This document shows, piece after piece, positions 18,436 through 27,229 of a stretch of 64,000 nt of DNA. Position 1 is the stretch's first letter; each line of letters starts with the position of its first letter. The notes below the pieces were generated by a model. The model was given only the letters and a program-made list of their open reading frames with translations, did no database searches and had not been told where the DNA came from. Both the position numbers and the translations under genes were made by a program. Source of the stretch: Mesorhizobium sp. STM 4661 (GTDB lineage Bacteria > Pseudomonadota > Alphaproteobacteria > Rhizobiales > Rhizobiaceae); the NCBI RefSeq assembly GCF_000359125.1, contig NZ_CAAF010000030.1, positions 62,001 to 126,000 of the forward strand. The letters are read 5' to 3'.

Positions 18436-19758
18436 TCACAGCCTCTTTTCGACCAGCACCTCGACGCGGCGGTTGAGGGCCCGGCCTTGGCGCGTGCTGT
18501 TTTTGGCTACGGGATCGGTGGCTGCGCGGCCTTCGGAACGAACGCGGTCCCGCGGCACTCCGTTCTGGACCAGCATGTCGGCAATGGCCGCGGCGCGCGC
18601 TTCGGACAGCCGCTGGTTGGTGGAGAGCGGGTTGGAGCTTTGTAGCGGAACGCTGTCGGTGTGGCCGACCACCGTGATGTTTCCGATCAGTTCCTGATTG
18701 GCGAGGATCACCTTGGCGATCGAACCGATCAGGGGCTCGAAACCGCCCGTCAGTTGTGCCCGCGACGACTGGAACAGTTCGGGGTTGGAGGCCTGAACGA
18801 CCAGCTTCGCCAGCGAAACGCTCTCGGTGCCACGCAGGGCCGACCTGAGATTGGCCGGCGCCCCGGCCTGAAATTCCGGCAACAGCGCAAAATCCACGGC
18901 CTCTGGCGGCGGTGCGTCGACCTGTGGCGACGTGCGGCTGATATCCCCCGGCGTGGGAGGCGGCAGCGCGCGGACAAGCGCGGAAAGCTCGACCGCCTGG
19001 CTGCTCAGGCCCATCGAGAGCCCGATATGGATTGCGGTGGCGACAACAGCGGCGGCGAGCGCCATCACCCAGATCGGAACGATGAAGCGCTGTGGCTCGT
19101 CTGAGGCGATCACGCCTTTCCAGTTCGGCGACAGCGGCGCGCCTTCGGCGTCGGCATCGCGCAGGAAGCGTGCCGCCGCCACGCGAACGGCATTGAGTGA
19201 GCGGTCGCCCGACCGGCCGGGCACGCGATACTTGCCGCGGAAGCCGAGCGCCAGGCAATGATATTGCAGTTCCAGCAATTCGCGATCACGGTTCGGGTGG
19301 CGCTCCAGTTCGTCGAGACGGGTAAAGAACTGCGTGCCGGCATCGACATCGCCGCGGAGCATGACCACGAGCGGTTGACGGGGCCATGCGCTGGCACCAC
19401 CCCACGGCGTGTTCAAGGCCAGATCGTCGAGCAGCGCCGCCACCACCCAGGCTGCCTGATCGGCCCGCTCCAGCGAGGACCCCGCCGCCATTGCCGTATC
19501 GCGTGCCCGAACCAGTTCGTCGAGCAGCCGGGTGCGCAGCGCTTCCGGATTCTCCGGCGGCAGCGCGCTTTCAAGCTCGGGCGCGAACTCGAGCAAGGGC
19601 GCGAATGCGTTGACAAGTGCGTTCGGATGGGTACGGGACCGTTTTATCGGCGCGCCCGGCAAGAGTGGTGCCATCGGTCGCGGCGTCGGCGCGCCGGTCA
19701 GCCGTATGCGAGTGCGTTCACGATCCTCTGACAGTCCGAAAGGATCATCCCGGCTCAT
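18436..19758 (-). CDS. tssL: T6SS membrane-complex protein TssL (DotU) with OmpA-like C-terminus, copy 2
   Basis: Protein of 440 residues. The DotU domain spans about 45-215, with the LGFRGKYR motif at 171-178. One membrane segment lies at about 226-248, and an OmpA/MotB-type peptidoglycan-binding domain fills about 290-438, with VVGHTDS and a closing RALNRRVEV. Compared with copy 1 it lacks the long Pro/Gly-rich N-terminus. It lies four bases downstream of tssK and one base upstream of tssM, in the standard order. Confidence 0.95.
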   Translation of the reverse strand: MSRDDPFGLSEDRERTRIRLTGAPTPRPMAPLLPGAPIKRSRTHPNALVNAFAPLLEFAPELESALPPENPEALRTRLLDELVRARDTAMAAGSSLERADQAAWVVAALLDDLALNTPWGGASAWPRQPLVVMLRGDVDAGTQFFTRLDELERHPNRDRELLELQYHCLALGFRGKYRVPGRSGDRSLNAVRVAAARFLRDADAEGAPLSPNWKGVIASDEPQRFIVPIWVMALAAAVVATAIHIGLSMGLSSQAVELSALVRALPPPTPGDISRTSPQVDAPPPEAVDFALLPEFQAGAPANLRSALRGTESVSLAKLVVQASNPELFQSSRAQLTGGFEPLIGSIAKVILANQELIGNITVVGHTDSVPLQSSNPLSTNQRLSEARAAAIADMLVQNGVPRDRVRSEGRAATDPVAKNSTRQGRALNRRVEVLVEKRL

Positions 19759-19762
19759 GATC

Positions 19763-21097
19763 TCACCTGTTCACCGAATAGCAGTCCACCTGCGGCTCGC
19801 TCGGCAACACGCCCGAAACGCCGATGACGAAGCCCGGGGCATCGAGCAGCGAGGCCCAGTGCTCGCTTTTCTGATCCAGCTCAAGACACAGCCGATCGCC
19901 ATCGTAGGGGATTTCACGGGGTTGCGAATGAAGCGGTTTCAGCGGAATGCCGGGCAAACGGGATTTCCACAGGCCCTCGAACTGATCGGCTGCGCCGACA
20001 GTCGCCTGATTGACGAATATCTTGCGCAGGGCGTCCTCCGACAGCTCGGACCCGACCCGGATGACGATCCGGCTGGCCACCAAGAGCTTCGGATTGTCGA
20101 TGCGGATTTTCCAAACATTGGTCGAATGCCGCATGACGGGCAGCGCGCGTGATTTCGGCTCGATGTAGCGCAGGCTCAGGATGAGGGAGCGCAGGGCATC
20201 CGCAAGCGCCGAATATGCGGGGCCAGGCGCCATGTGATCGTAAGCGGGCAACTCGCCCAGTCGCCGCGCGCTGGAGCCATAGGTCGCCATCGAACCGGCA
20301 AGACCGGCAAGCTCCAGATAAAGCTCGGCTGGATGGAAAACATCCTGAGCCAGCATGTGGGCCAGTCGGGGACGCGCCGCATTGGCGAGATTGAGCATCA
20401 ACAGGTCTTCGACACTGCGCCCTGGCCCGCCCATGACCATCTTGCCATGGGCCTCGGCGATCTGGTCGAGGCCTGTAACGACTTCCAGAAGCAATTGCCG
20501 ATACCAGGCCACCGCGCCGGTAACCAAGGTCGGCGGCAGGAACGTCTCGTCCAGGGACACCCCGCCGTCGGCTCGAACGCCCTTGATGTCGGCTATGGGC
20601 AGGGCGGTGTAACCGCCTACCGATTTTCCTGGGGCAAGCAGCAGCGCCTGCGGACGGGCGATTTCGATCTCTTCGGGGTCTGAACCTCCCTGCACGGCGT
20701 CGCGCACCGCAACGATCCGCCCGTGATAGCGTGCGCCGGTGGAGGCGGCGTGTGCCGGATCAAAGCCGATGCCGCCAGCAGGCTCGAGCGGCAAGGCGAC
20801 CAGCACTGAGCCGGCGCCCGTATCGGCGTTCACAGGCAGCGGTCGCGGCGCGTCCATCATGTCTGGAATGGAGAAGGGGGTTCCGTCCGGGAAGATGCCC
20901 CGTGCCGACAGGATCGAGACCTGGCCGGCATCGAGCAATGCCTGGTCCAGCGTCAGCTGCTGAAAGCCGAACGTGTGGAGCTGCCCGGCCTGCAAAGCGC
21001 CGCGCACAGTCGCCTCGAAAAAACGATCCTGCTGCTGGAAATGCTGGGTCCGCAGAAACAGTCCTTCGGACCACAGCACCCTGTTTGCATCGCTCAT
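19763..21097 (-). CDS. tssK: T6SS baseplate protein TssK
   Basis: Protein of 444 residues that links the TssF-TssG wedge to the membrane complex. The family opening is clear: VLWSEGLFLRTQHFQQQDRF. Other conserved stretches are the GKSVGGYTALPIADI block and a C-terminal VASRIVIRVGSELSED region. I use the ATG at 21097; an in-frame GTG at 21121 would add eight residues, but the family normally starts a few residues before the VLW motif. The gene follows tssJ and precedes tssL by four bases. Confidence 0.93.
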   Translation of the reverse strand: MSDANRVLWSEGLFLRTQHFQQQDRFFEATVRGALQAGQLHTFGFQQLTLDQALLDAGQVSILSARGIFPDGTPFSIPDMMDAPRPLPVNADTGAGSVLVALPLEPAGGIGFDPAHAASTGARYHGRIVAVRDAVQGGSDPEEIEIARPQALLLAPGKSVGGYTALPIADIKGVRADGGVSLDETFLPPTLVTGAVAWYRQLLLEVVTGLDQIAEAHGKMVMGGPGRSVEDLLMLNLANAARPRLAHMLAQDVFHPAELYLELAGLAGSMATYGSSARRLGELPAYDHMAPGPAYSALADALRSLILSLRYIEPKSRALPVMRHSTNVWKIRIDNPKLLVASRIVIRVGSELSEDALRKIFVNQATVGAADQFEGLWKSRLPGIPLKPLHSQPREIPYDGDRLCLELDQKSEHWASLLDAPGFVIGVSGVLPSEPQVDCYSVNR

Positions 21098-21136
21098 GCC
21101 GCCACTCTCTGCATCGAGCACCCCTTGCCTTGGCCG

Positions 21137-21589
21137 CTAGGCGGAAATGCCCCCGCTGCCAAGCGTTACATTGACGGTAAATTGTGATCCCGGCGAAACT
21201 GACTTGGTTGTCCGCCAGTTCCTGCCGCCGGGCTCGCGTATCAGTGCAACGAAGCCCAGCGCAGTTGCGTCCGGCTCGACGGTGATGATTTTGGTCGCGG
21301 TCTTTCCCGGCGCGACTGACATCTGGTCGGATCCGATGAGATCGCCTGCGAGCGCGGAGCCGGCATCCCCCTGCAGCGCGAAATAATCGGCCGAATTGAA
21401 TTTACCGGCGCTGCGCAGCCGCATCACCAGGACCGTCACCGGCCGGTCGCCGCCACCTGGTCCCGGGTTCATGCCGGCCGCGCCGGTCAGGTTGACCGTG
21501 ATGGCCGATGGCTTTGGCGGGCCGCTTTGGCAAGCCGCAAGCAGCCCCGTCGCGCCCAGGGCAATGACGAATTCGCGTCGATCGATCAT
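21137..21589 (-). CDS. tssJ: T6SS outer-membrane lipoprotein TssJ
   Basis: Protein of 150 residues with a lipoprotein signal: charged MIDRR start, short hydrophobic stretch, and lipobox LLAAC with the lipidated Cys at 20. The mature part is a beta-sandwich pattern typical of TssJ/VasD, with SAITVNLTGAAGMNPGPGG near the start and VTVLVMRLR after it. It tethers the TssM-TssL complex to the outer membrane. Only one tssJ is present although tssL and tssM are doubled, so both pairs would have to share it or the second pair works without one. It begins three bases after tagH copy 2. Confidence 0.93.
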   Translation of the reverse strand: MIDRREFVIALGATGLLAACQSGPPKPSAITVNLTGAAGMNPGPGGGDRPVTVLVMRLRSAGKFNSADYFALQGDAGSALAGDLIGSDQMSVAPGKTATKIITVEPDATALGFVALIREPGGRNWRTTKSVSPGSQFTVNVTLGSGGISA

Positions 21590-21592
21590 GTC

Positions 21593-23065
21593 TCACTCCT
21601 CCTCATATGCGTCCCGAAAATCTGCGCCAATTTCACCAAGGAAGCTCGATTCCGCGCTCTGGGCGATTTCACGATGGCGTTTCTGGTAGAGCTCCCACAA
21701 TTTGGCGCCGCGCCCGCCCGAAAGCAGGGTGCCGATCGCGGAATTCGATTTCAGCTCTTCCTCGATCGCTGCCGGATCAAAACGGTCAATCATCCGCCGC
21801 AAGGCGGTCTGCACGCCGCGCCAGGCGCGCACGTGATGTTGCGCGAGATCGCGGATCGCGTCGGCGATTGCTGCTTCGCCGGCGAGAAATCCAGGGCTGC
21901 GCTCGGCGATAATGGTCACGATGGCGTCGTCGACAGTCGGCAGAAACTTGAGCGGATTGACCTCAGAGGCTCCGACCATCGTCTGGGCGACGCGAGCGCT
22001 TCCCTTTTCCTCGGCTCGCTTGCGCAGAAGCTGCATAAGGCCTTCCATCATCAGCCGATATTCGCGCCCGAACTTCTCCATTTCCGCGGCGGTGTCGCGC
22101 CCGGGAAAATCGGCTTCCTCGATGCCCATGCCGCGCAAGAACGCGATGCGAAGCGCCGTGTCCTCCTGCGGCGCCGCTGCCGGCGGCCGGGCAGGTTTGG
22201 CAGCGACGCCCGTTCTTGGTGGAGGAGGCGCCTCTGCCGGTTGCGCAGGCAGGTCCCAGGGCTTGGCGGATTGCGATCTTTCGGCGACACGTTCGCGCTG
22301 ACCGGACGGGCCGGCGTCCTTCTCCAAGCCGGGCGATGCGGCCGGCCCGAAACCGAAATCGTCTTCGAATCCAGACGGCTTTCGTGGCACGGACTCGCTT
22401 GCACCGTTACGTGAAGGCTCCGGATCAAGGCTGAATGGGTCTGCGAGACTTGGCCCGCCACGAGGTTCGGGAACCGGGGCGGCACCGTTCGGGGCGGGAG
22501 TTGATACCGGGTCGAGGCTGAACGGATCGTCGAAGGCAGGCGAACTGGGCTGGCTGGAATTGGCACGCCCGAACGCGCCGGCAACCGGCTGTTCGAATGG
22601 GTTCGGCAGATCGGCTGGGCGTGGTCGTCTCGGTTCTTCTTCGACCCTGGCTGAAAAAAAGTCATCGTGGCCGATGCTTACCGGCGCTCGGGATGCAGGC
22701 TGGGACCATTCCGGAACCGGATGGCTGACTGGCGGCGCCTGAGCGGTCGGCGTCTGCAGGTCGACATATACAACGTAGTCGCCCAGCCTCAGCCGCATGC
22801 CGCTTTGGAGACGCGCGGACTTGCCGGAGCCGAGCGGGCTGCCGGAGTCGTTTATGAACAGCCCGCTGCTCGACGTGTCGGTGACGAAATATCCATCTCG
22901 CCCGCCAGTAATCTTGCAATGAGCGCGTGAAACGAACATGTCGGGATCGTCGATCTGCCAGTCCGCGTCCGCGCTGCGGCCGATCACCAACTCACCCTGG
23001 TCCAGCCGGGTCTGCCTTACCGCCTGGGTACGTGGTCCTTGCTCCAGCGTCAGCAGCAGGCTCAT
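21593..23065 (-). CDS. tagH: T6SS-associated FHA-domain protein TagH, copy 2
   Basis: Protein of 490 residues. The FHA domain occupies about 1-100, with GR at 29-30, VSRAH at 45-49 and SSGLFIN at 66-72. A long low-complexity linker rich in Pro, Ser and Ala follows, with repeated DDPFSLDP-like blocks. The C-terminal TagH/ImpI domain spans about 290-490 and includes the conserved NPLKFLPTVDDA. The start at 23065 is set by the ATGA overlap with the tssG stop. It probably recruits phosphorylated partners during T6SS assembly. Copy 1 (5796-6860) is shorter because it lacks the linker. Confidence 0.9.
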   Translation of the reverse strand: MSLLLTLEQGPRTQAVRQTRLDQGELVIGRSADADWQIDDPDMFVSRAHCKITGGRDGYFVTDTSSSGLFINDSGSPLGSGKSARLQSGMRLRLGDYVVYVDLQTPTAQAPPVSHPVPEWSQPASRAPVSIGHDDFFSARVEEEPRRPRPADLPNPFEQPVAGAFGRANSSQPSSPAFDDPFSLDPVSTPAPNGAAPVPEPRGGPSLADPFSLDPEPSRNGASESVPRKPSGFEDDFGFGPAASPGLEKDAGPSGQRERVAERSQSAKPWDLPAQPAEAPPPPRTGVAAKPARPPAAAPQEDTALRIAFLRGMGIEEADFPGRDTAAEMEKFGREYRLMMEGLMQLLRKRAEEKGSARVAQTMVGASEVNPLKFLPTVDDAIVTIIAERSPGFLAGEAAIADAIRDLAQHHVRAWRGVQTALRRMIDRFDPAAIEEELKSNSAIGTLLSGGRGAKLWELYQKRHREIAQSAESSFLGEIGADFRDAYEEE

Positions 23066-24147
23066 GCCGCGACCCCCGCCAATTCCGGCCGCCATCCGAC
23101 GATCGTCCGCAGCCGCATGTCGTCAGCATCCCCCCTTTCGGCGGGCCGCGCAAGCCAGGTGGTCCGGCCGAGCTGTATCGCTCCGATACGCGGCGGCGGC
23201 ACGGCCTCGCGCGCGAGCACGATCCGCAGATCGACGTCGAGCGATTCCCCGACCATGTCGCGGACCGCCTGCTTGAACACTTTCAGACGCTGGCCACCCG
23301 GCAGGAACGCCTTGAAGTCCTCATATCCGAGCGGGCCGACGCGGAGTTCGATCCTGCTTTGGCGGCTGAAAACGCGTGGGCCGATCGTCGCCCCGCGACC
23401 GAGCGCAGCGTAGGCCTTGGCAAGGCGGGTCTGGAGCATGGCTGGTATGGTTATCCACGCGGCGACGAACTCCCTGATCTGGACCGGCACCTTGAATGCT
23501 TCCGCCAGAAACAGCGTCAGTCGCTCTGGGCCGTCGACCTGGCTGGCGAGCGAAGCGGCCTGGCGAAGCTTCACTGTGTCGAGATCGGGATTCCGGGTGC
23601 CGGGCAGGCCGATCCCCGCCATGGCTTCAAGCATGGCGCGAACGCGGCCGCCGACCGCGCGTTCCACCTGTACCGCGGGGTGGGCATCCGCCCAGGCCCG
23701 ATAGTACAGGGCAATCATGCGGTGCTGAAGAATGTTGACGAAATCCACGAAGGTCGTGTCGCTGGTCTGCTGCGCATCGGCGCCGGTGAACCAGCGCTGC
23801 GACAGGCGATCGAGCACCCAACGCGTCAGATGCAGGGGCAAGGGGCCTTCAGGTCCCATCAGCCCGAGATTTGCAACCGTGACCCGGGCCGGCGCACTGT
23901 TCTTCCCCGGCGCCTTGTCCTTCGCGTCGCGGAACTCAACCACGTCCTTGGCGGTAAAGCTGAGACGCACATGCTGCCCGAGCCTTGCCGGCTCGCGATC
24001 CGGCTGGCCGGAATAGCCGAACAGACCGCCCCTCCGTTCGAGCCGACGCAACAGCTCGAAGAAGTCGAACGATTCAGACAGCCCCTCGGCCCGGTCCAGG
24101 TCGAATGGGTCTAGATCAGGTAGCGATTGCCGGGCGTCATCGGCCAT
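23062..24147 (-). CDS. tssG: T6SS baseplate protein TssG
   Basis: Protein of 361 residues that forms the baseplate wedge with TssF, TssE and TssK. The N-terminal signature SFDFFELLRRLER at about 26-38 and the later VGPLGYEDFKAFLPGG block are typical. The start is the ATG at 24147: it has a clear AGGAGG ribosome site at 24155-24160, and it lies inside the last 37 bases of tssF. An open frame extends much further upstream but overlaps tssF and is not used. Confidence 0.93.
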   Translation of the reverse strand: MADDARQSLPDLDPFDLDRAEGLSESFDFFELLRRLERRGGLFGYSGQPDREPARLGQHVRLSFTAKDVVEFRDAKDKAPGKNSAPARVTVANLGLMGPEGPLPLHLTRWVLDRLSQRWFTGADAQQTSDTTFVDFVNILQHRMIALYYRAWADAHPAVQVERAVGGRVRAMLEAMAGIGLPGTRNPDLDTVKLRQAASLASQVDGPERLTLFLAEAFKVPVQIREFVAAWITIPAMLQTRLAKAYAALGRGATIGPRVFSRQSRIELRVGPLGYEDFKAFLPGGQRLKVFKQAVRDMVGESLDVDLRIVLAREAVPPPRIGAIQLGRTTWLARPAERGDADDMRLRTIVGWRPELAGVAA

Positions 24148-25976
24148 GGCACATCCTCCTGCTTCTGCAGCAGCCGCGTGCGGGTCCGCACAAAGCCGTT
24201 TATTCCGGCGTGACGGGTAAACAGCCGCGCGAGCAAGGCCGAAAGCAGCAATGTGCTTTGCCCCGCCAGAACCGACTGGTCCACATGCAGCGTCACTTCC
24301 GTGCCCCGTCCGAAGCACATCGGCCCGTCGATCTGCAGCCGTTCGATGACCGACCGCGAGTCGATGCGAACGATCGAGTGCACATTGCGGGCGAGGCTCG
24401 GATCTCCCCGGTCGGCATAGAGATCGAGCAGCGCATGCAGCGGATCCGTACCGCGACCTTCCTTGGCAAGGCTGAGAAAGTTGAGCGCGAGTTGCGCCAC
24501 GAGACGCCAGGCGAGATTGTCGGCGCGGGATTCGCCCTCGGCGCCCGCCGGCAGCGCCGCAGGGATGGCCGGCTGCGGTGAACGCAATGCGCCCAGAAGC
24601 CTGACCGTTTCGACCGGATCGCCTGTCTCCAGCGTCAAAGTGGGGTTGTCGTCGAGGATCGGCAGATCGCGGTTGGTGCAAAGCGCCGTGATCTCGACCC
24701 GCTTTAGCGGACGGTTCGGCGGGCTTCCAAGCGGACGGGAGATCGACAGGAAGACGTCGTCTCCGGTGTATGAGGTGCGGGTCAGGCCGTCGCGCCGTTC
24801 ATCTTCGGTGGCCCGGCGGGGGCGCCGTTCGGTGGAGTAGACCCAGCCACTGCCGCGGTTCTGCCCGAGGCTGAAGAGCTCCGGGATTTCGGCGTCGTTC
24901 CCCTCGGTGTCGGCGTCCTCGACGCGGGTGACCCGGTAGATTTCGAAGTCCCGCGCCCGCGTGCGGTCGGCATGCAGCACTTGCCGCGTCTTGCGGGGAT
25001 CGAGCTCGATGACGTTGCACTCACGCTCGAAGAGGTTGATGATCGGCGTTGCGAACAGTTCGAAATCGGCTGGTGTCAGGTCGGCAAGCTCGGCCACCGG
25101 ACGCCGGAATATGAAGATGATCTCGATCCCGGCCTCGCATTTGCGCAGGACGGGTTGCAGCCCTGCAATCCGCACATAGTGGAAGCGCTCGGGCATCATG
25201 AAATATTCGCGCAGCAGTCGGTACCCTTCGAATGTCGGACGGGTACGAGGCATCAGGGCCTCGTCGTCGCCGATGCCGACCATTTCGGGTTCCCGCAAAG
25301 GCGATAGCGGGTTGGTCTTGCCTTCCGCTCGTGCGCCAACAGTCGAGCAGGCACCGAAAATCGCGTCAAAAAGCAGCGGCGCCTTGGTACGCCCGGCAAA
25401 ATAGAGATCAAGCCGGTCGAGCGCCAGTTCGTTGAGCTTGCCTTTTCCGGTCCGAGTGAGCGCGATACGGAGCGCAGCCTCGCCACCTATCGGCGTTATG
25501 CCGGCCGCTACCAGCCCGCTGCGATCCTGAAAATAGCTGACCGAAGTGATGGCTATCGGCCACAGCGTCATCTCCTGCGCGGTGGTGAATGTGCAGCGCG
25601 TCGACAGGCCGGGTTGCAGGCTGGAGACCAGCCGCGTGTTCCGCTTGATGACATGGCCGGCAATCATCGACTGGACCTGCTGGCCGGGTTTCAACACAGC
25701 CATCGCCGTTGCCGGCGCCGGTGTAACGAGATCGGGATAGAGGACATCCAGGACGCTGCGTGAAAACCGCGAGCGCTCCGCATCGACTTTCAATCTGGTG
25801 CGCGCGGCGAGAAAGGCAACGCCATCAAGCAGCCGCTCGACATACGGATCCGGACACGGGACCGTATCGAGCGAAAGATTGCGCGCCACAGCCGGATGCA
25901 TGTCGGCAAATTCCGCTGCGAGCGCACGGATATGGGTCAGTTCCTCCTCGTAATATTCTACGAAGACCCGATCCAT
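24111..25976 (-). CDS. tssF: T6SS baseplate protein TssF
   Basis: Protein of 621 residues, the usual size. The opening YYEEELTHIRALAAEFADMHPAVA and the nearby PDPYVERLLDGVAFLAARTR block are classic TssF/VasA signatures. It forms the baseplate wedge with TssG. The gene starts one base after tssE ends and overlaps tssG by 37 bases, which is the tightest overlap in the operon and implies coupled translation. Confidence 0.95.
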   Translation of the reverse strand: MDRVFVEYYEEELTHIRALAAEFADMHPAVARNLSLDTVPCPDPYVERLLDGVAFLAARTRLKVDAERSRFSRSVLDVLYPDLVTPAPATAMAVLKPGQQVQSMIAGHVIKRNTRLVSSLQPGLSTRCTFTTAQEMTLWPIAITSVSYFQDRSGLVAAGITPIGGEAALRIALTRTGKGKLNELALDRLDLYFAGRTKAPLLFDAIFGACSTVGARAEGKTNPLSPLREPEMVGIGDDEALMPRTRPTFEGYRLLREYFMMPERFHYVRIAGLQPVLRKCEAGIEIIFIFRRPVAELADLTPADFELFATPIINLFERECNVIELDPRKTRQVLHADRTRARDFEIYRVTRVEDADTEGNDAEIPELFSLGQNRGSGWVYSTERRPRRATEDERRDGLTRTSYTGDDVFLSISRPLGSPPNRPLKRVEITALCTNRDLPILDDNPTLTLETGDPVETVRLLGALRSPQPAIPAALPAGAEGESRADNLAWRLVAQLALNFLSLAKEGRGTDPLHALLDLYADRGDPSLARNVHSIVRIDSRSVIERLQIDGPMCFGRGTEVTLHVDQSVLAGQSTLLLSALLARLFTRHAGINGFVRTRTRLLQKQEDVPWPMTPGNRYLI

Positions 25977-25977
25977 C

Positions 25978-26739
25978 TCAGGCTTCCCTAAATTCGGTCC
26001 GCGCCAAGCCGTTGTCGAGATTGATCGTGGTGCGCAGGCGCATGCGTTCTGGCGTCGGCGTCATGATCAGCACAGCGTCTATCTCGATCTTCAGGCCCAT
26101 GCTTTTATCGCCAAGGGTCACCGTAACCTTTGTTGCGCTCTCCTTGAGACGTGGCTCGAACGTGGCGAGGATGGAACGGATCTCGCGCGCCAGGGCCTCG
26201 CGATCAAAGTCGCGGGACGAGCGGCCCGAAAACGAAGGCACGCCGTAATTGACCACACTTCGACGAACCTCCGGAAAATCGGCCAGCGATGGCGGATTGT
26301 CCGCGGCCTGTTCGTTTTCGAGATCGGAGAGAAGTGGAACAGCCTCGAAGCGCTCGGTGTTGAACAGCGCCTCGATGTCGCGTCGCACGGCCTCCCTGAG
26401 CACACGGGCGGATACGACCACGCCGCGACTCTCGATCTCCACACGGTGCTCGGTCTGAAAGGCCAGTCTCTGCAGGCGCCGCTTCTGTTCGGATGTCAGC
26501 TCCACATCGGCATCGATGAGCCGCGCACTGCCCGCAACGAAGGCATCCAGCCGGTCCGCGCCAAGCTCGTCCTGCAGGACTTGGCGCAGCCCGTCTATCT
26601 CGGAAGTCAGGCCCGGCAGATCATTGACGAGGCGATCCCAAAGAGAGGGCTGGACCGCTTCGCGTTTCGCTCGCGAACTGCCGGTGACCTGTAGCTTGTC
26701 GGCGCCAGGCCGGCGCGCCTCACTTGCCGACATAGACAT
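25978..26739 (-). CDS. tssE: T6SS baseplate protein TssE (gp25-like)
   Basis: Protein of about 253 residues. The C-terminal half carries the gp25/lysozyme-like wedge domain with SLADFPEVRRSVVNYGVP and the following EIRSILATFEPRL block, where the sheath is nucleated. It is longer than the usual 140-180-residue TssE because of an N-terminal helical extension (SLWDRLVNDLPG and onward). Start candidates are ATG at 26739 and 26733, both inside the end of hcp; the ribosome site is weak, so the exact start is uncertain. Confidence 0.85.
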   Translation of the reverse strand: MSMSASEARRPGADKLQVTGSSRAKREAVQPSLWDRLVNDLPGLTSEIDGLRQVLQDELGADRLDAFVAGSARLIDADVELTSEQKRRLQRLAFQTEHRVEIESRGVVVSARVLREAVRRDIEALFNTERFEAVPLLSDLENEQAADNPPSLADFPEVRRSVVNYGVPSFSGRSSRDFDREALAREIRSILATFEPRLKESATKVTVTLGDKSMGLKIEIDAVLIMTPTPERMRLRTTINLDNGLARTEFREA

Positions 26740-27181
26740 CCATTTCGATTTCGTCATCCTTGTCATAGACGAACTTGATCTTCTTGTAGGCGAAGCTGAC
26801 CTCCTCCTGGATCAGGTCTTCCTCGTCCTCGGCCTGCGACATGTCGTATTCCATGATCGAGGCGTCGGTCAGGGTGACGACCAGGTAGTCGCTGGTCTCC
26901 CCATCGATGGTCCGGCGTGCGGAGAACACAACTTCGTCCAGCGCCTTGTTGTCGAACAGCGCCTTTTTCAAATAGGGCGACGACTTGTCATAATGTTTGG
27001 TGAACTTGATCATGCCGAGGGAGACACGACCGCGACGTGAGAGCGAATTCGGATCGTATGGCGCGATTATCTTGTAATCGACCCCGTGGACTTCGATTTC
27101 ATCTTCGTGGCCGTCTCGAACGCTTGGACCTTTGATATCCGGAACCTTTAGAAAGCCATCGATCTTCACTGTTGTGGGCAT
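26720..27181 (-). CDS. hcp: T6SS tube protein Hcp (TssD)
   Basis: Protein of 153 residues that stacks as hexameric rings to form the inner tube. It has the Hcp beta-barrel pattern (VKIDGFLKVPDIKGPSVRDG opening, VHGVDYKI, GMIKFTKHYDKSSPYLKKAL). It is more acidic near the C-terminus than most (SQAEDEEDLIQEE). A 48-base gap separates it from tssC, the largest gap between core genes, and it overlaps the 5' end of tssE. No other hcp is visible in the window. Confidence 0.95.
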   Translation of the reverse strand: MPTTVKIDGFLKVPDIKGPSVRDGHEDEIEVHGVDYKIIAPYDPNSLSRRGRVSLGMIKFTKHYDKSSPYLKKALFDNKALDEVVFSARRTIDGETSDYLVVTLTDASIMEYDMSQAEDEEDLIQEEVSFAYKKIKFVYDKDDEIEMDVYVGK

Positions 27182-27229
27182 TGTCTTTCTCCACCGCTTT
27201 CAAACAAAACAAGATGATGCTGCTGCAAA

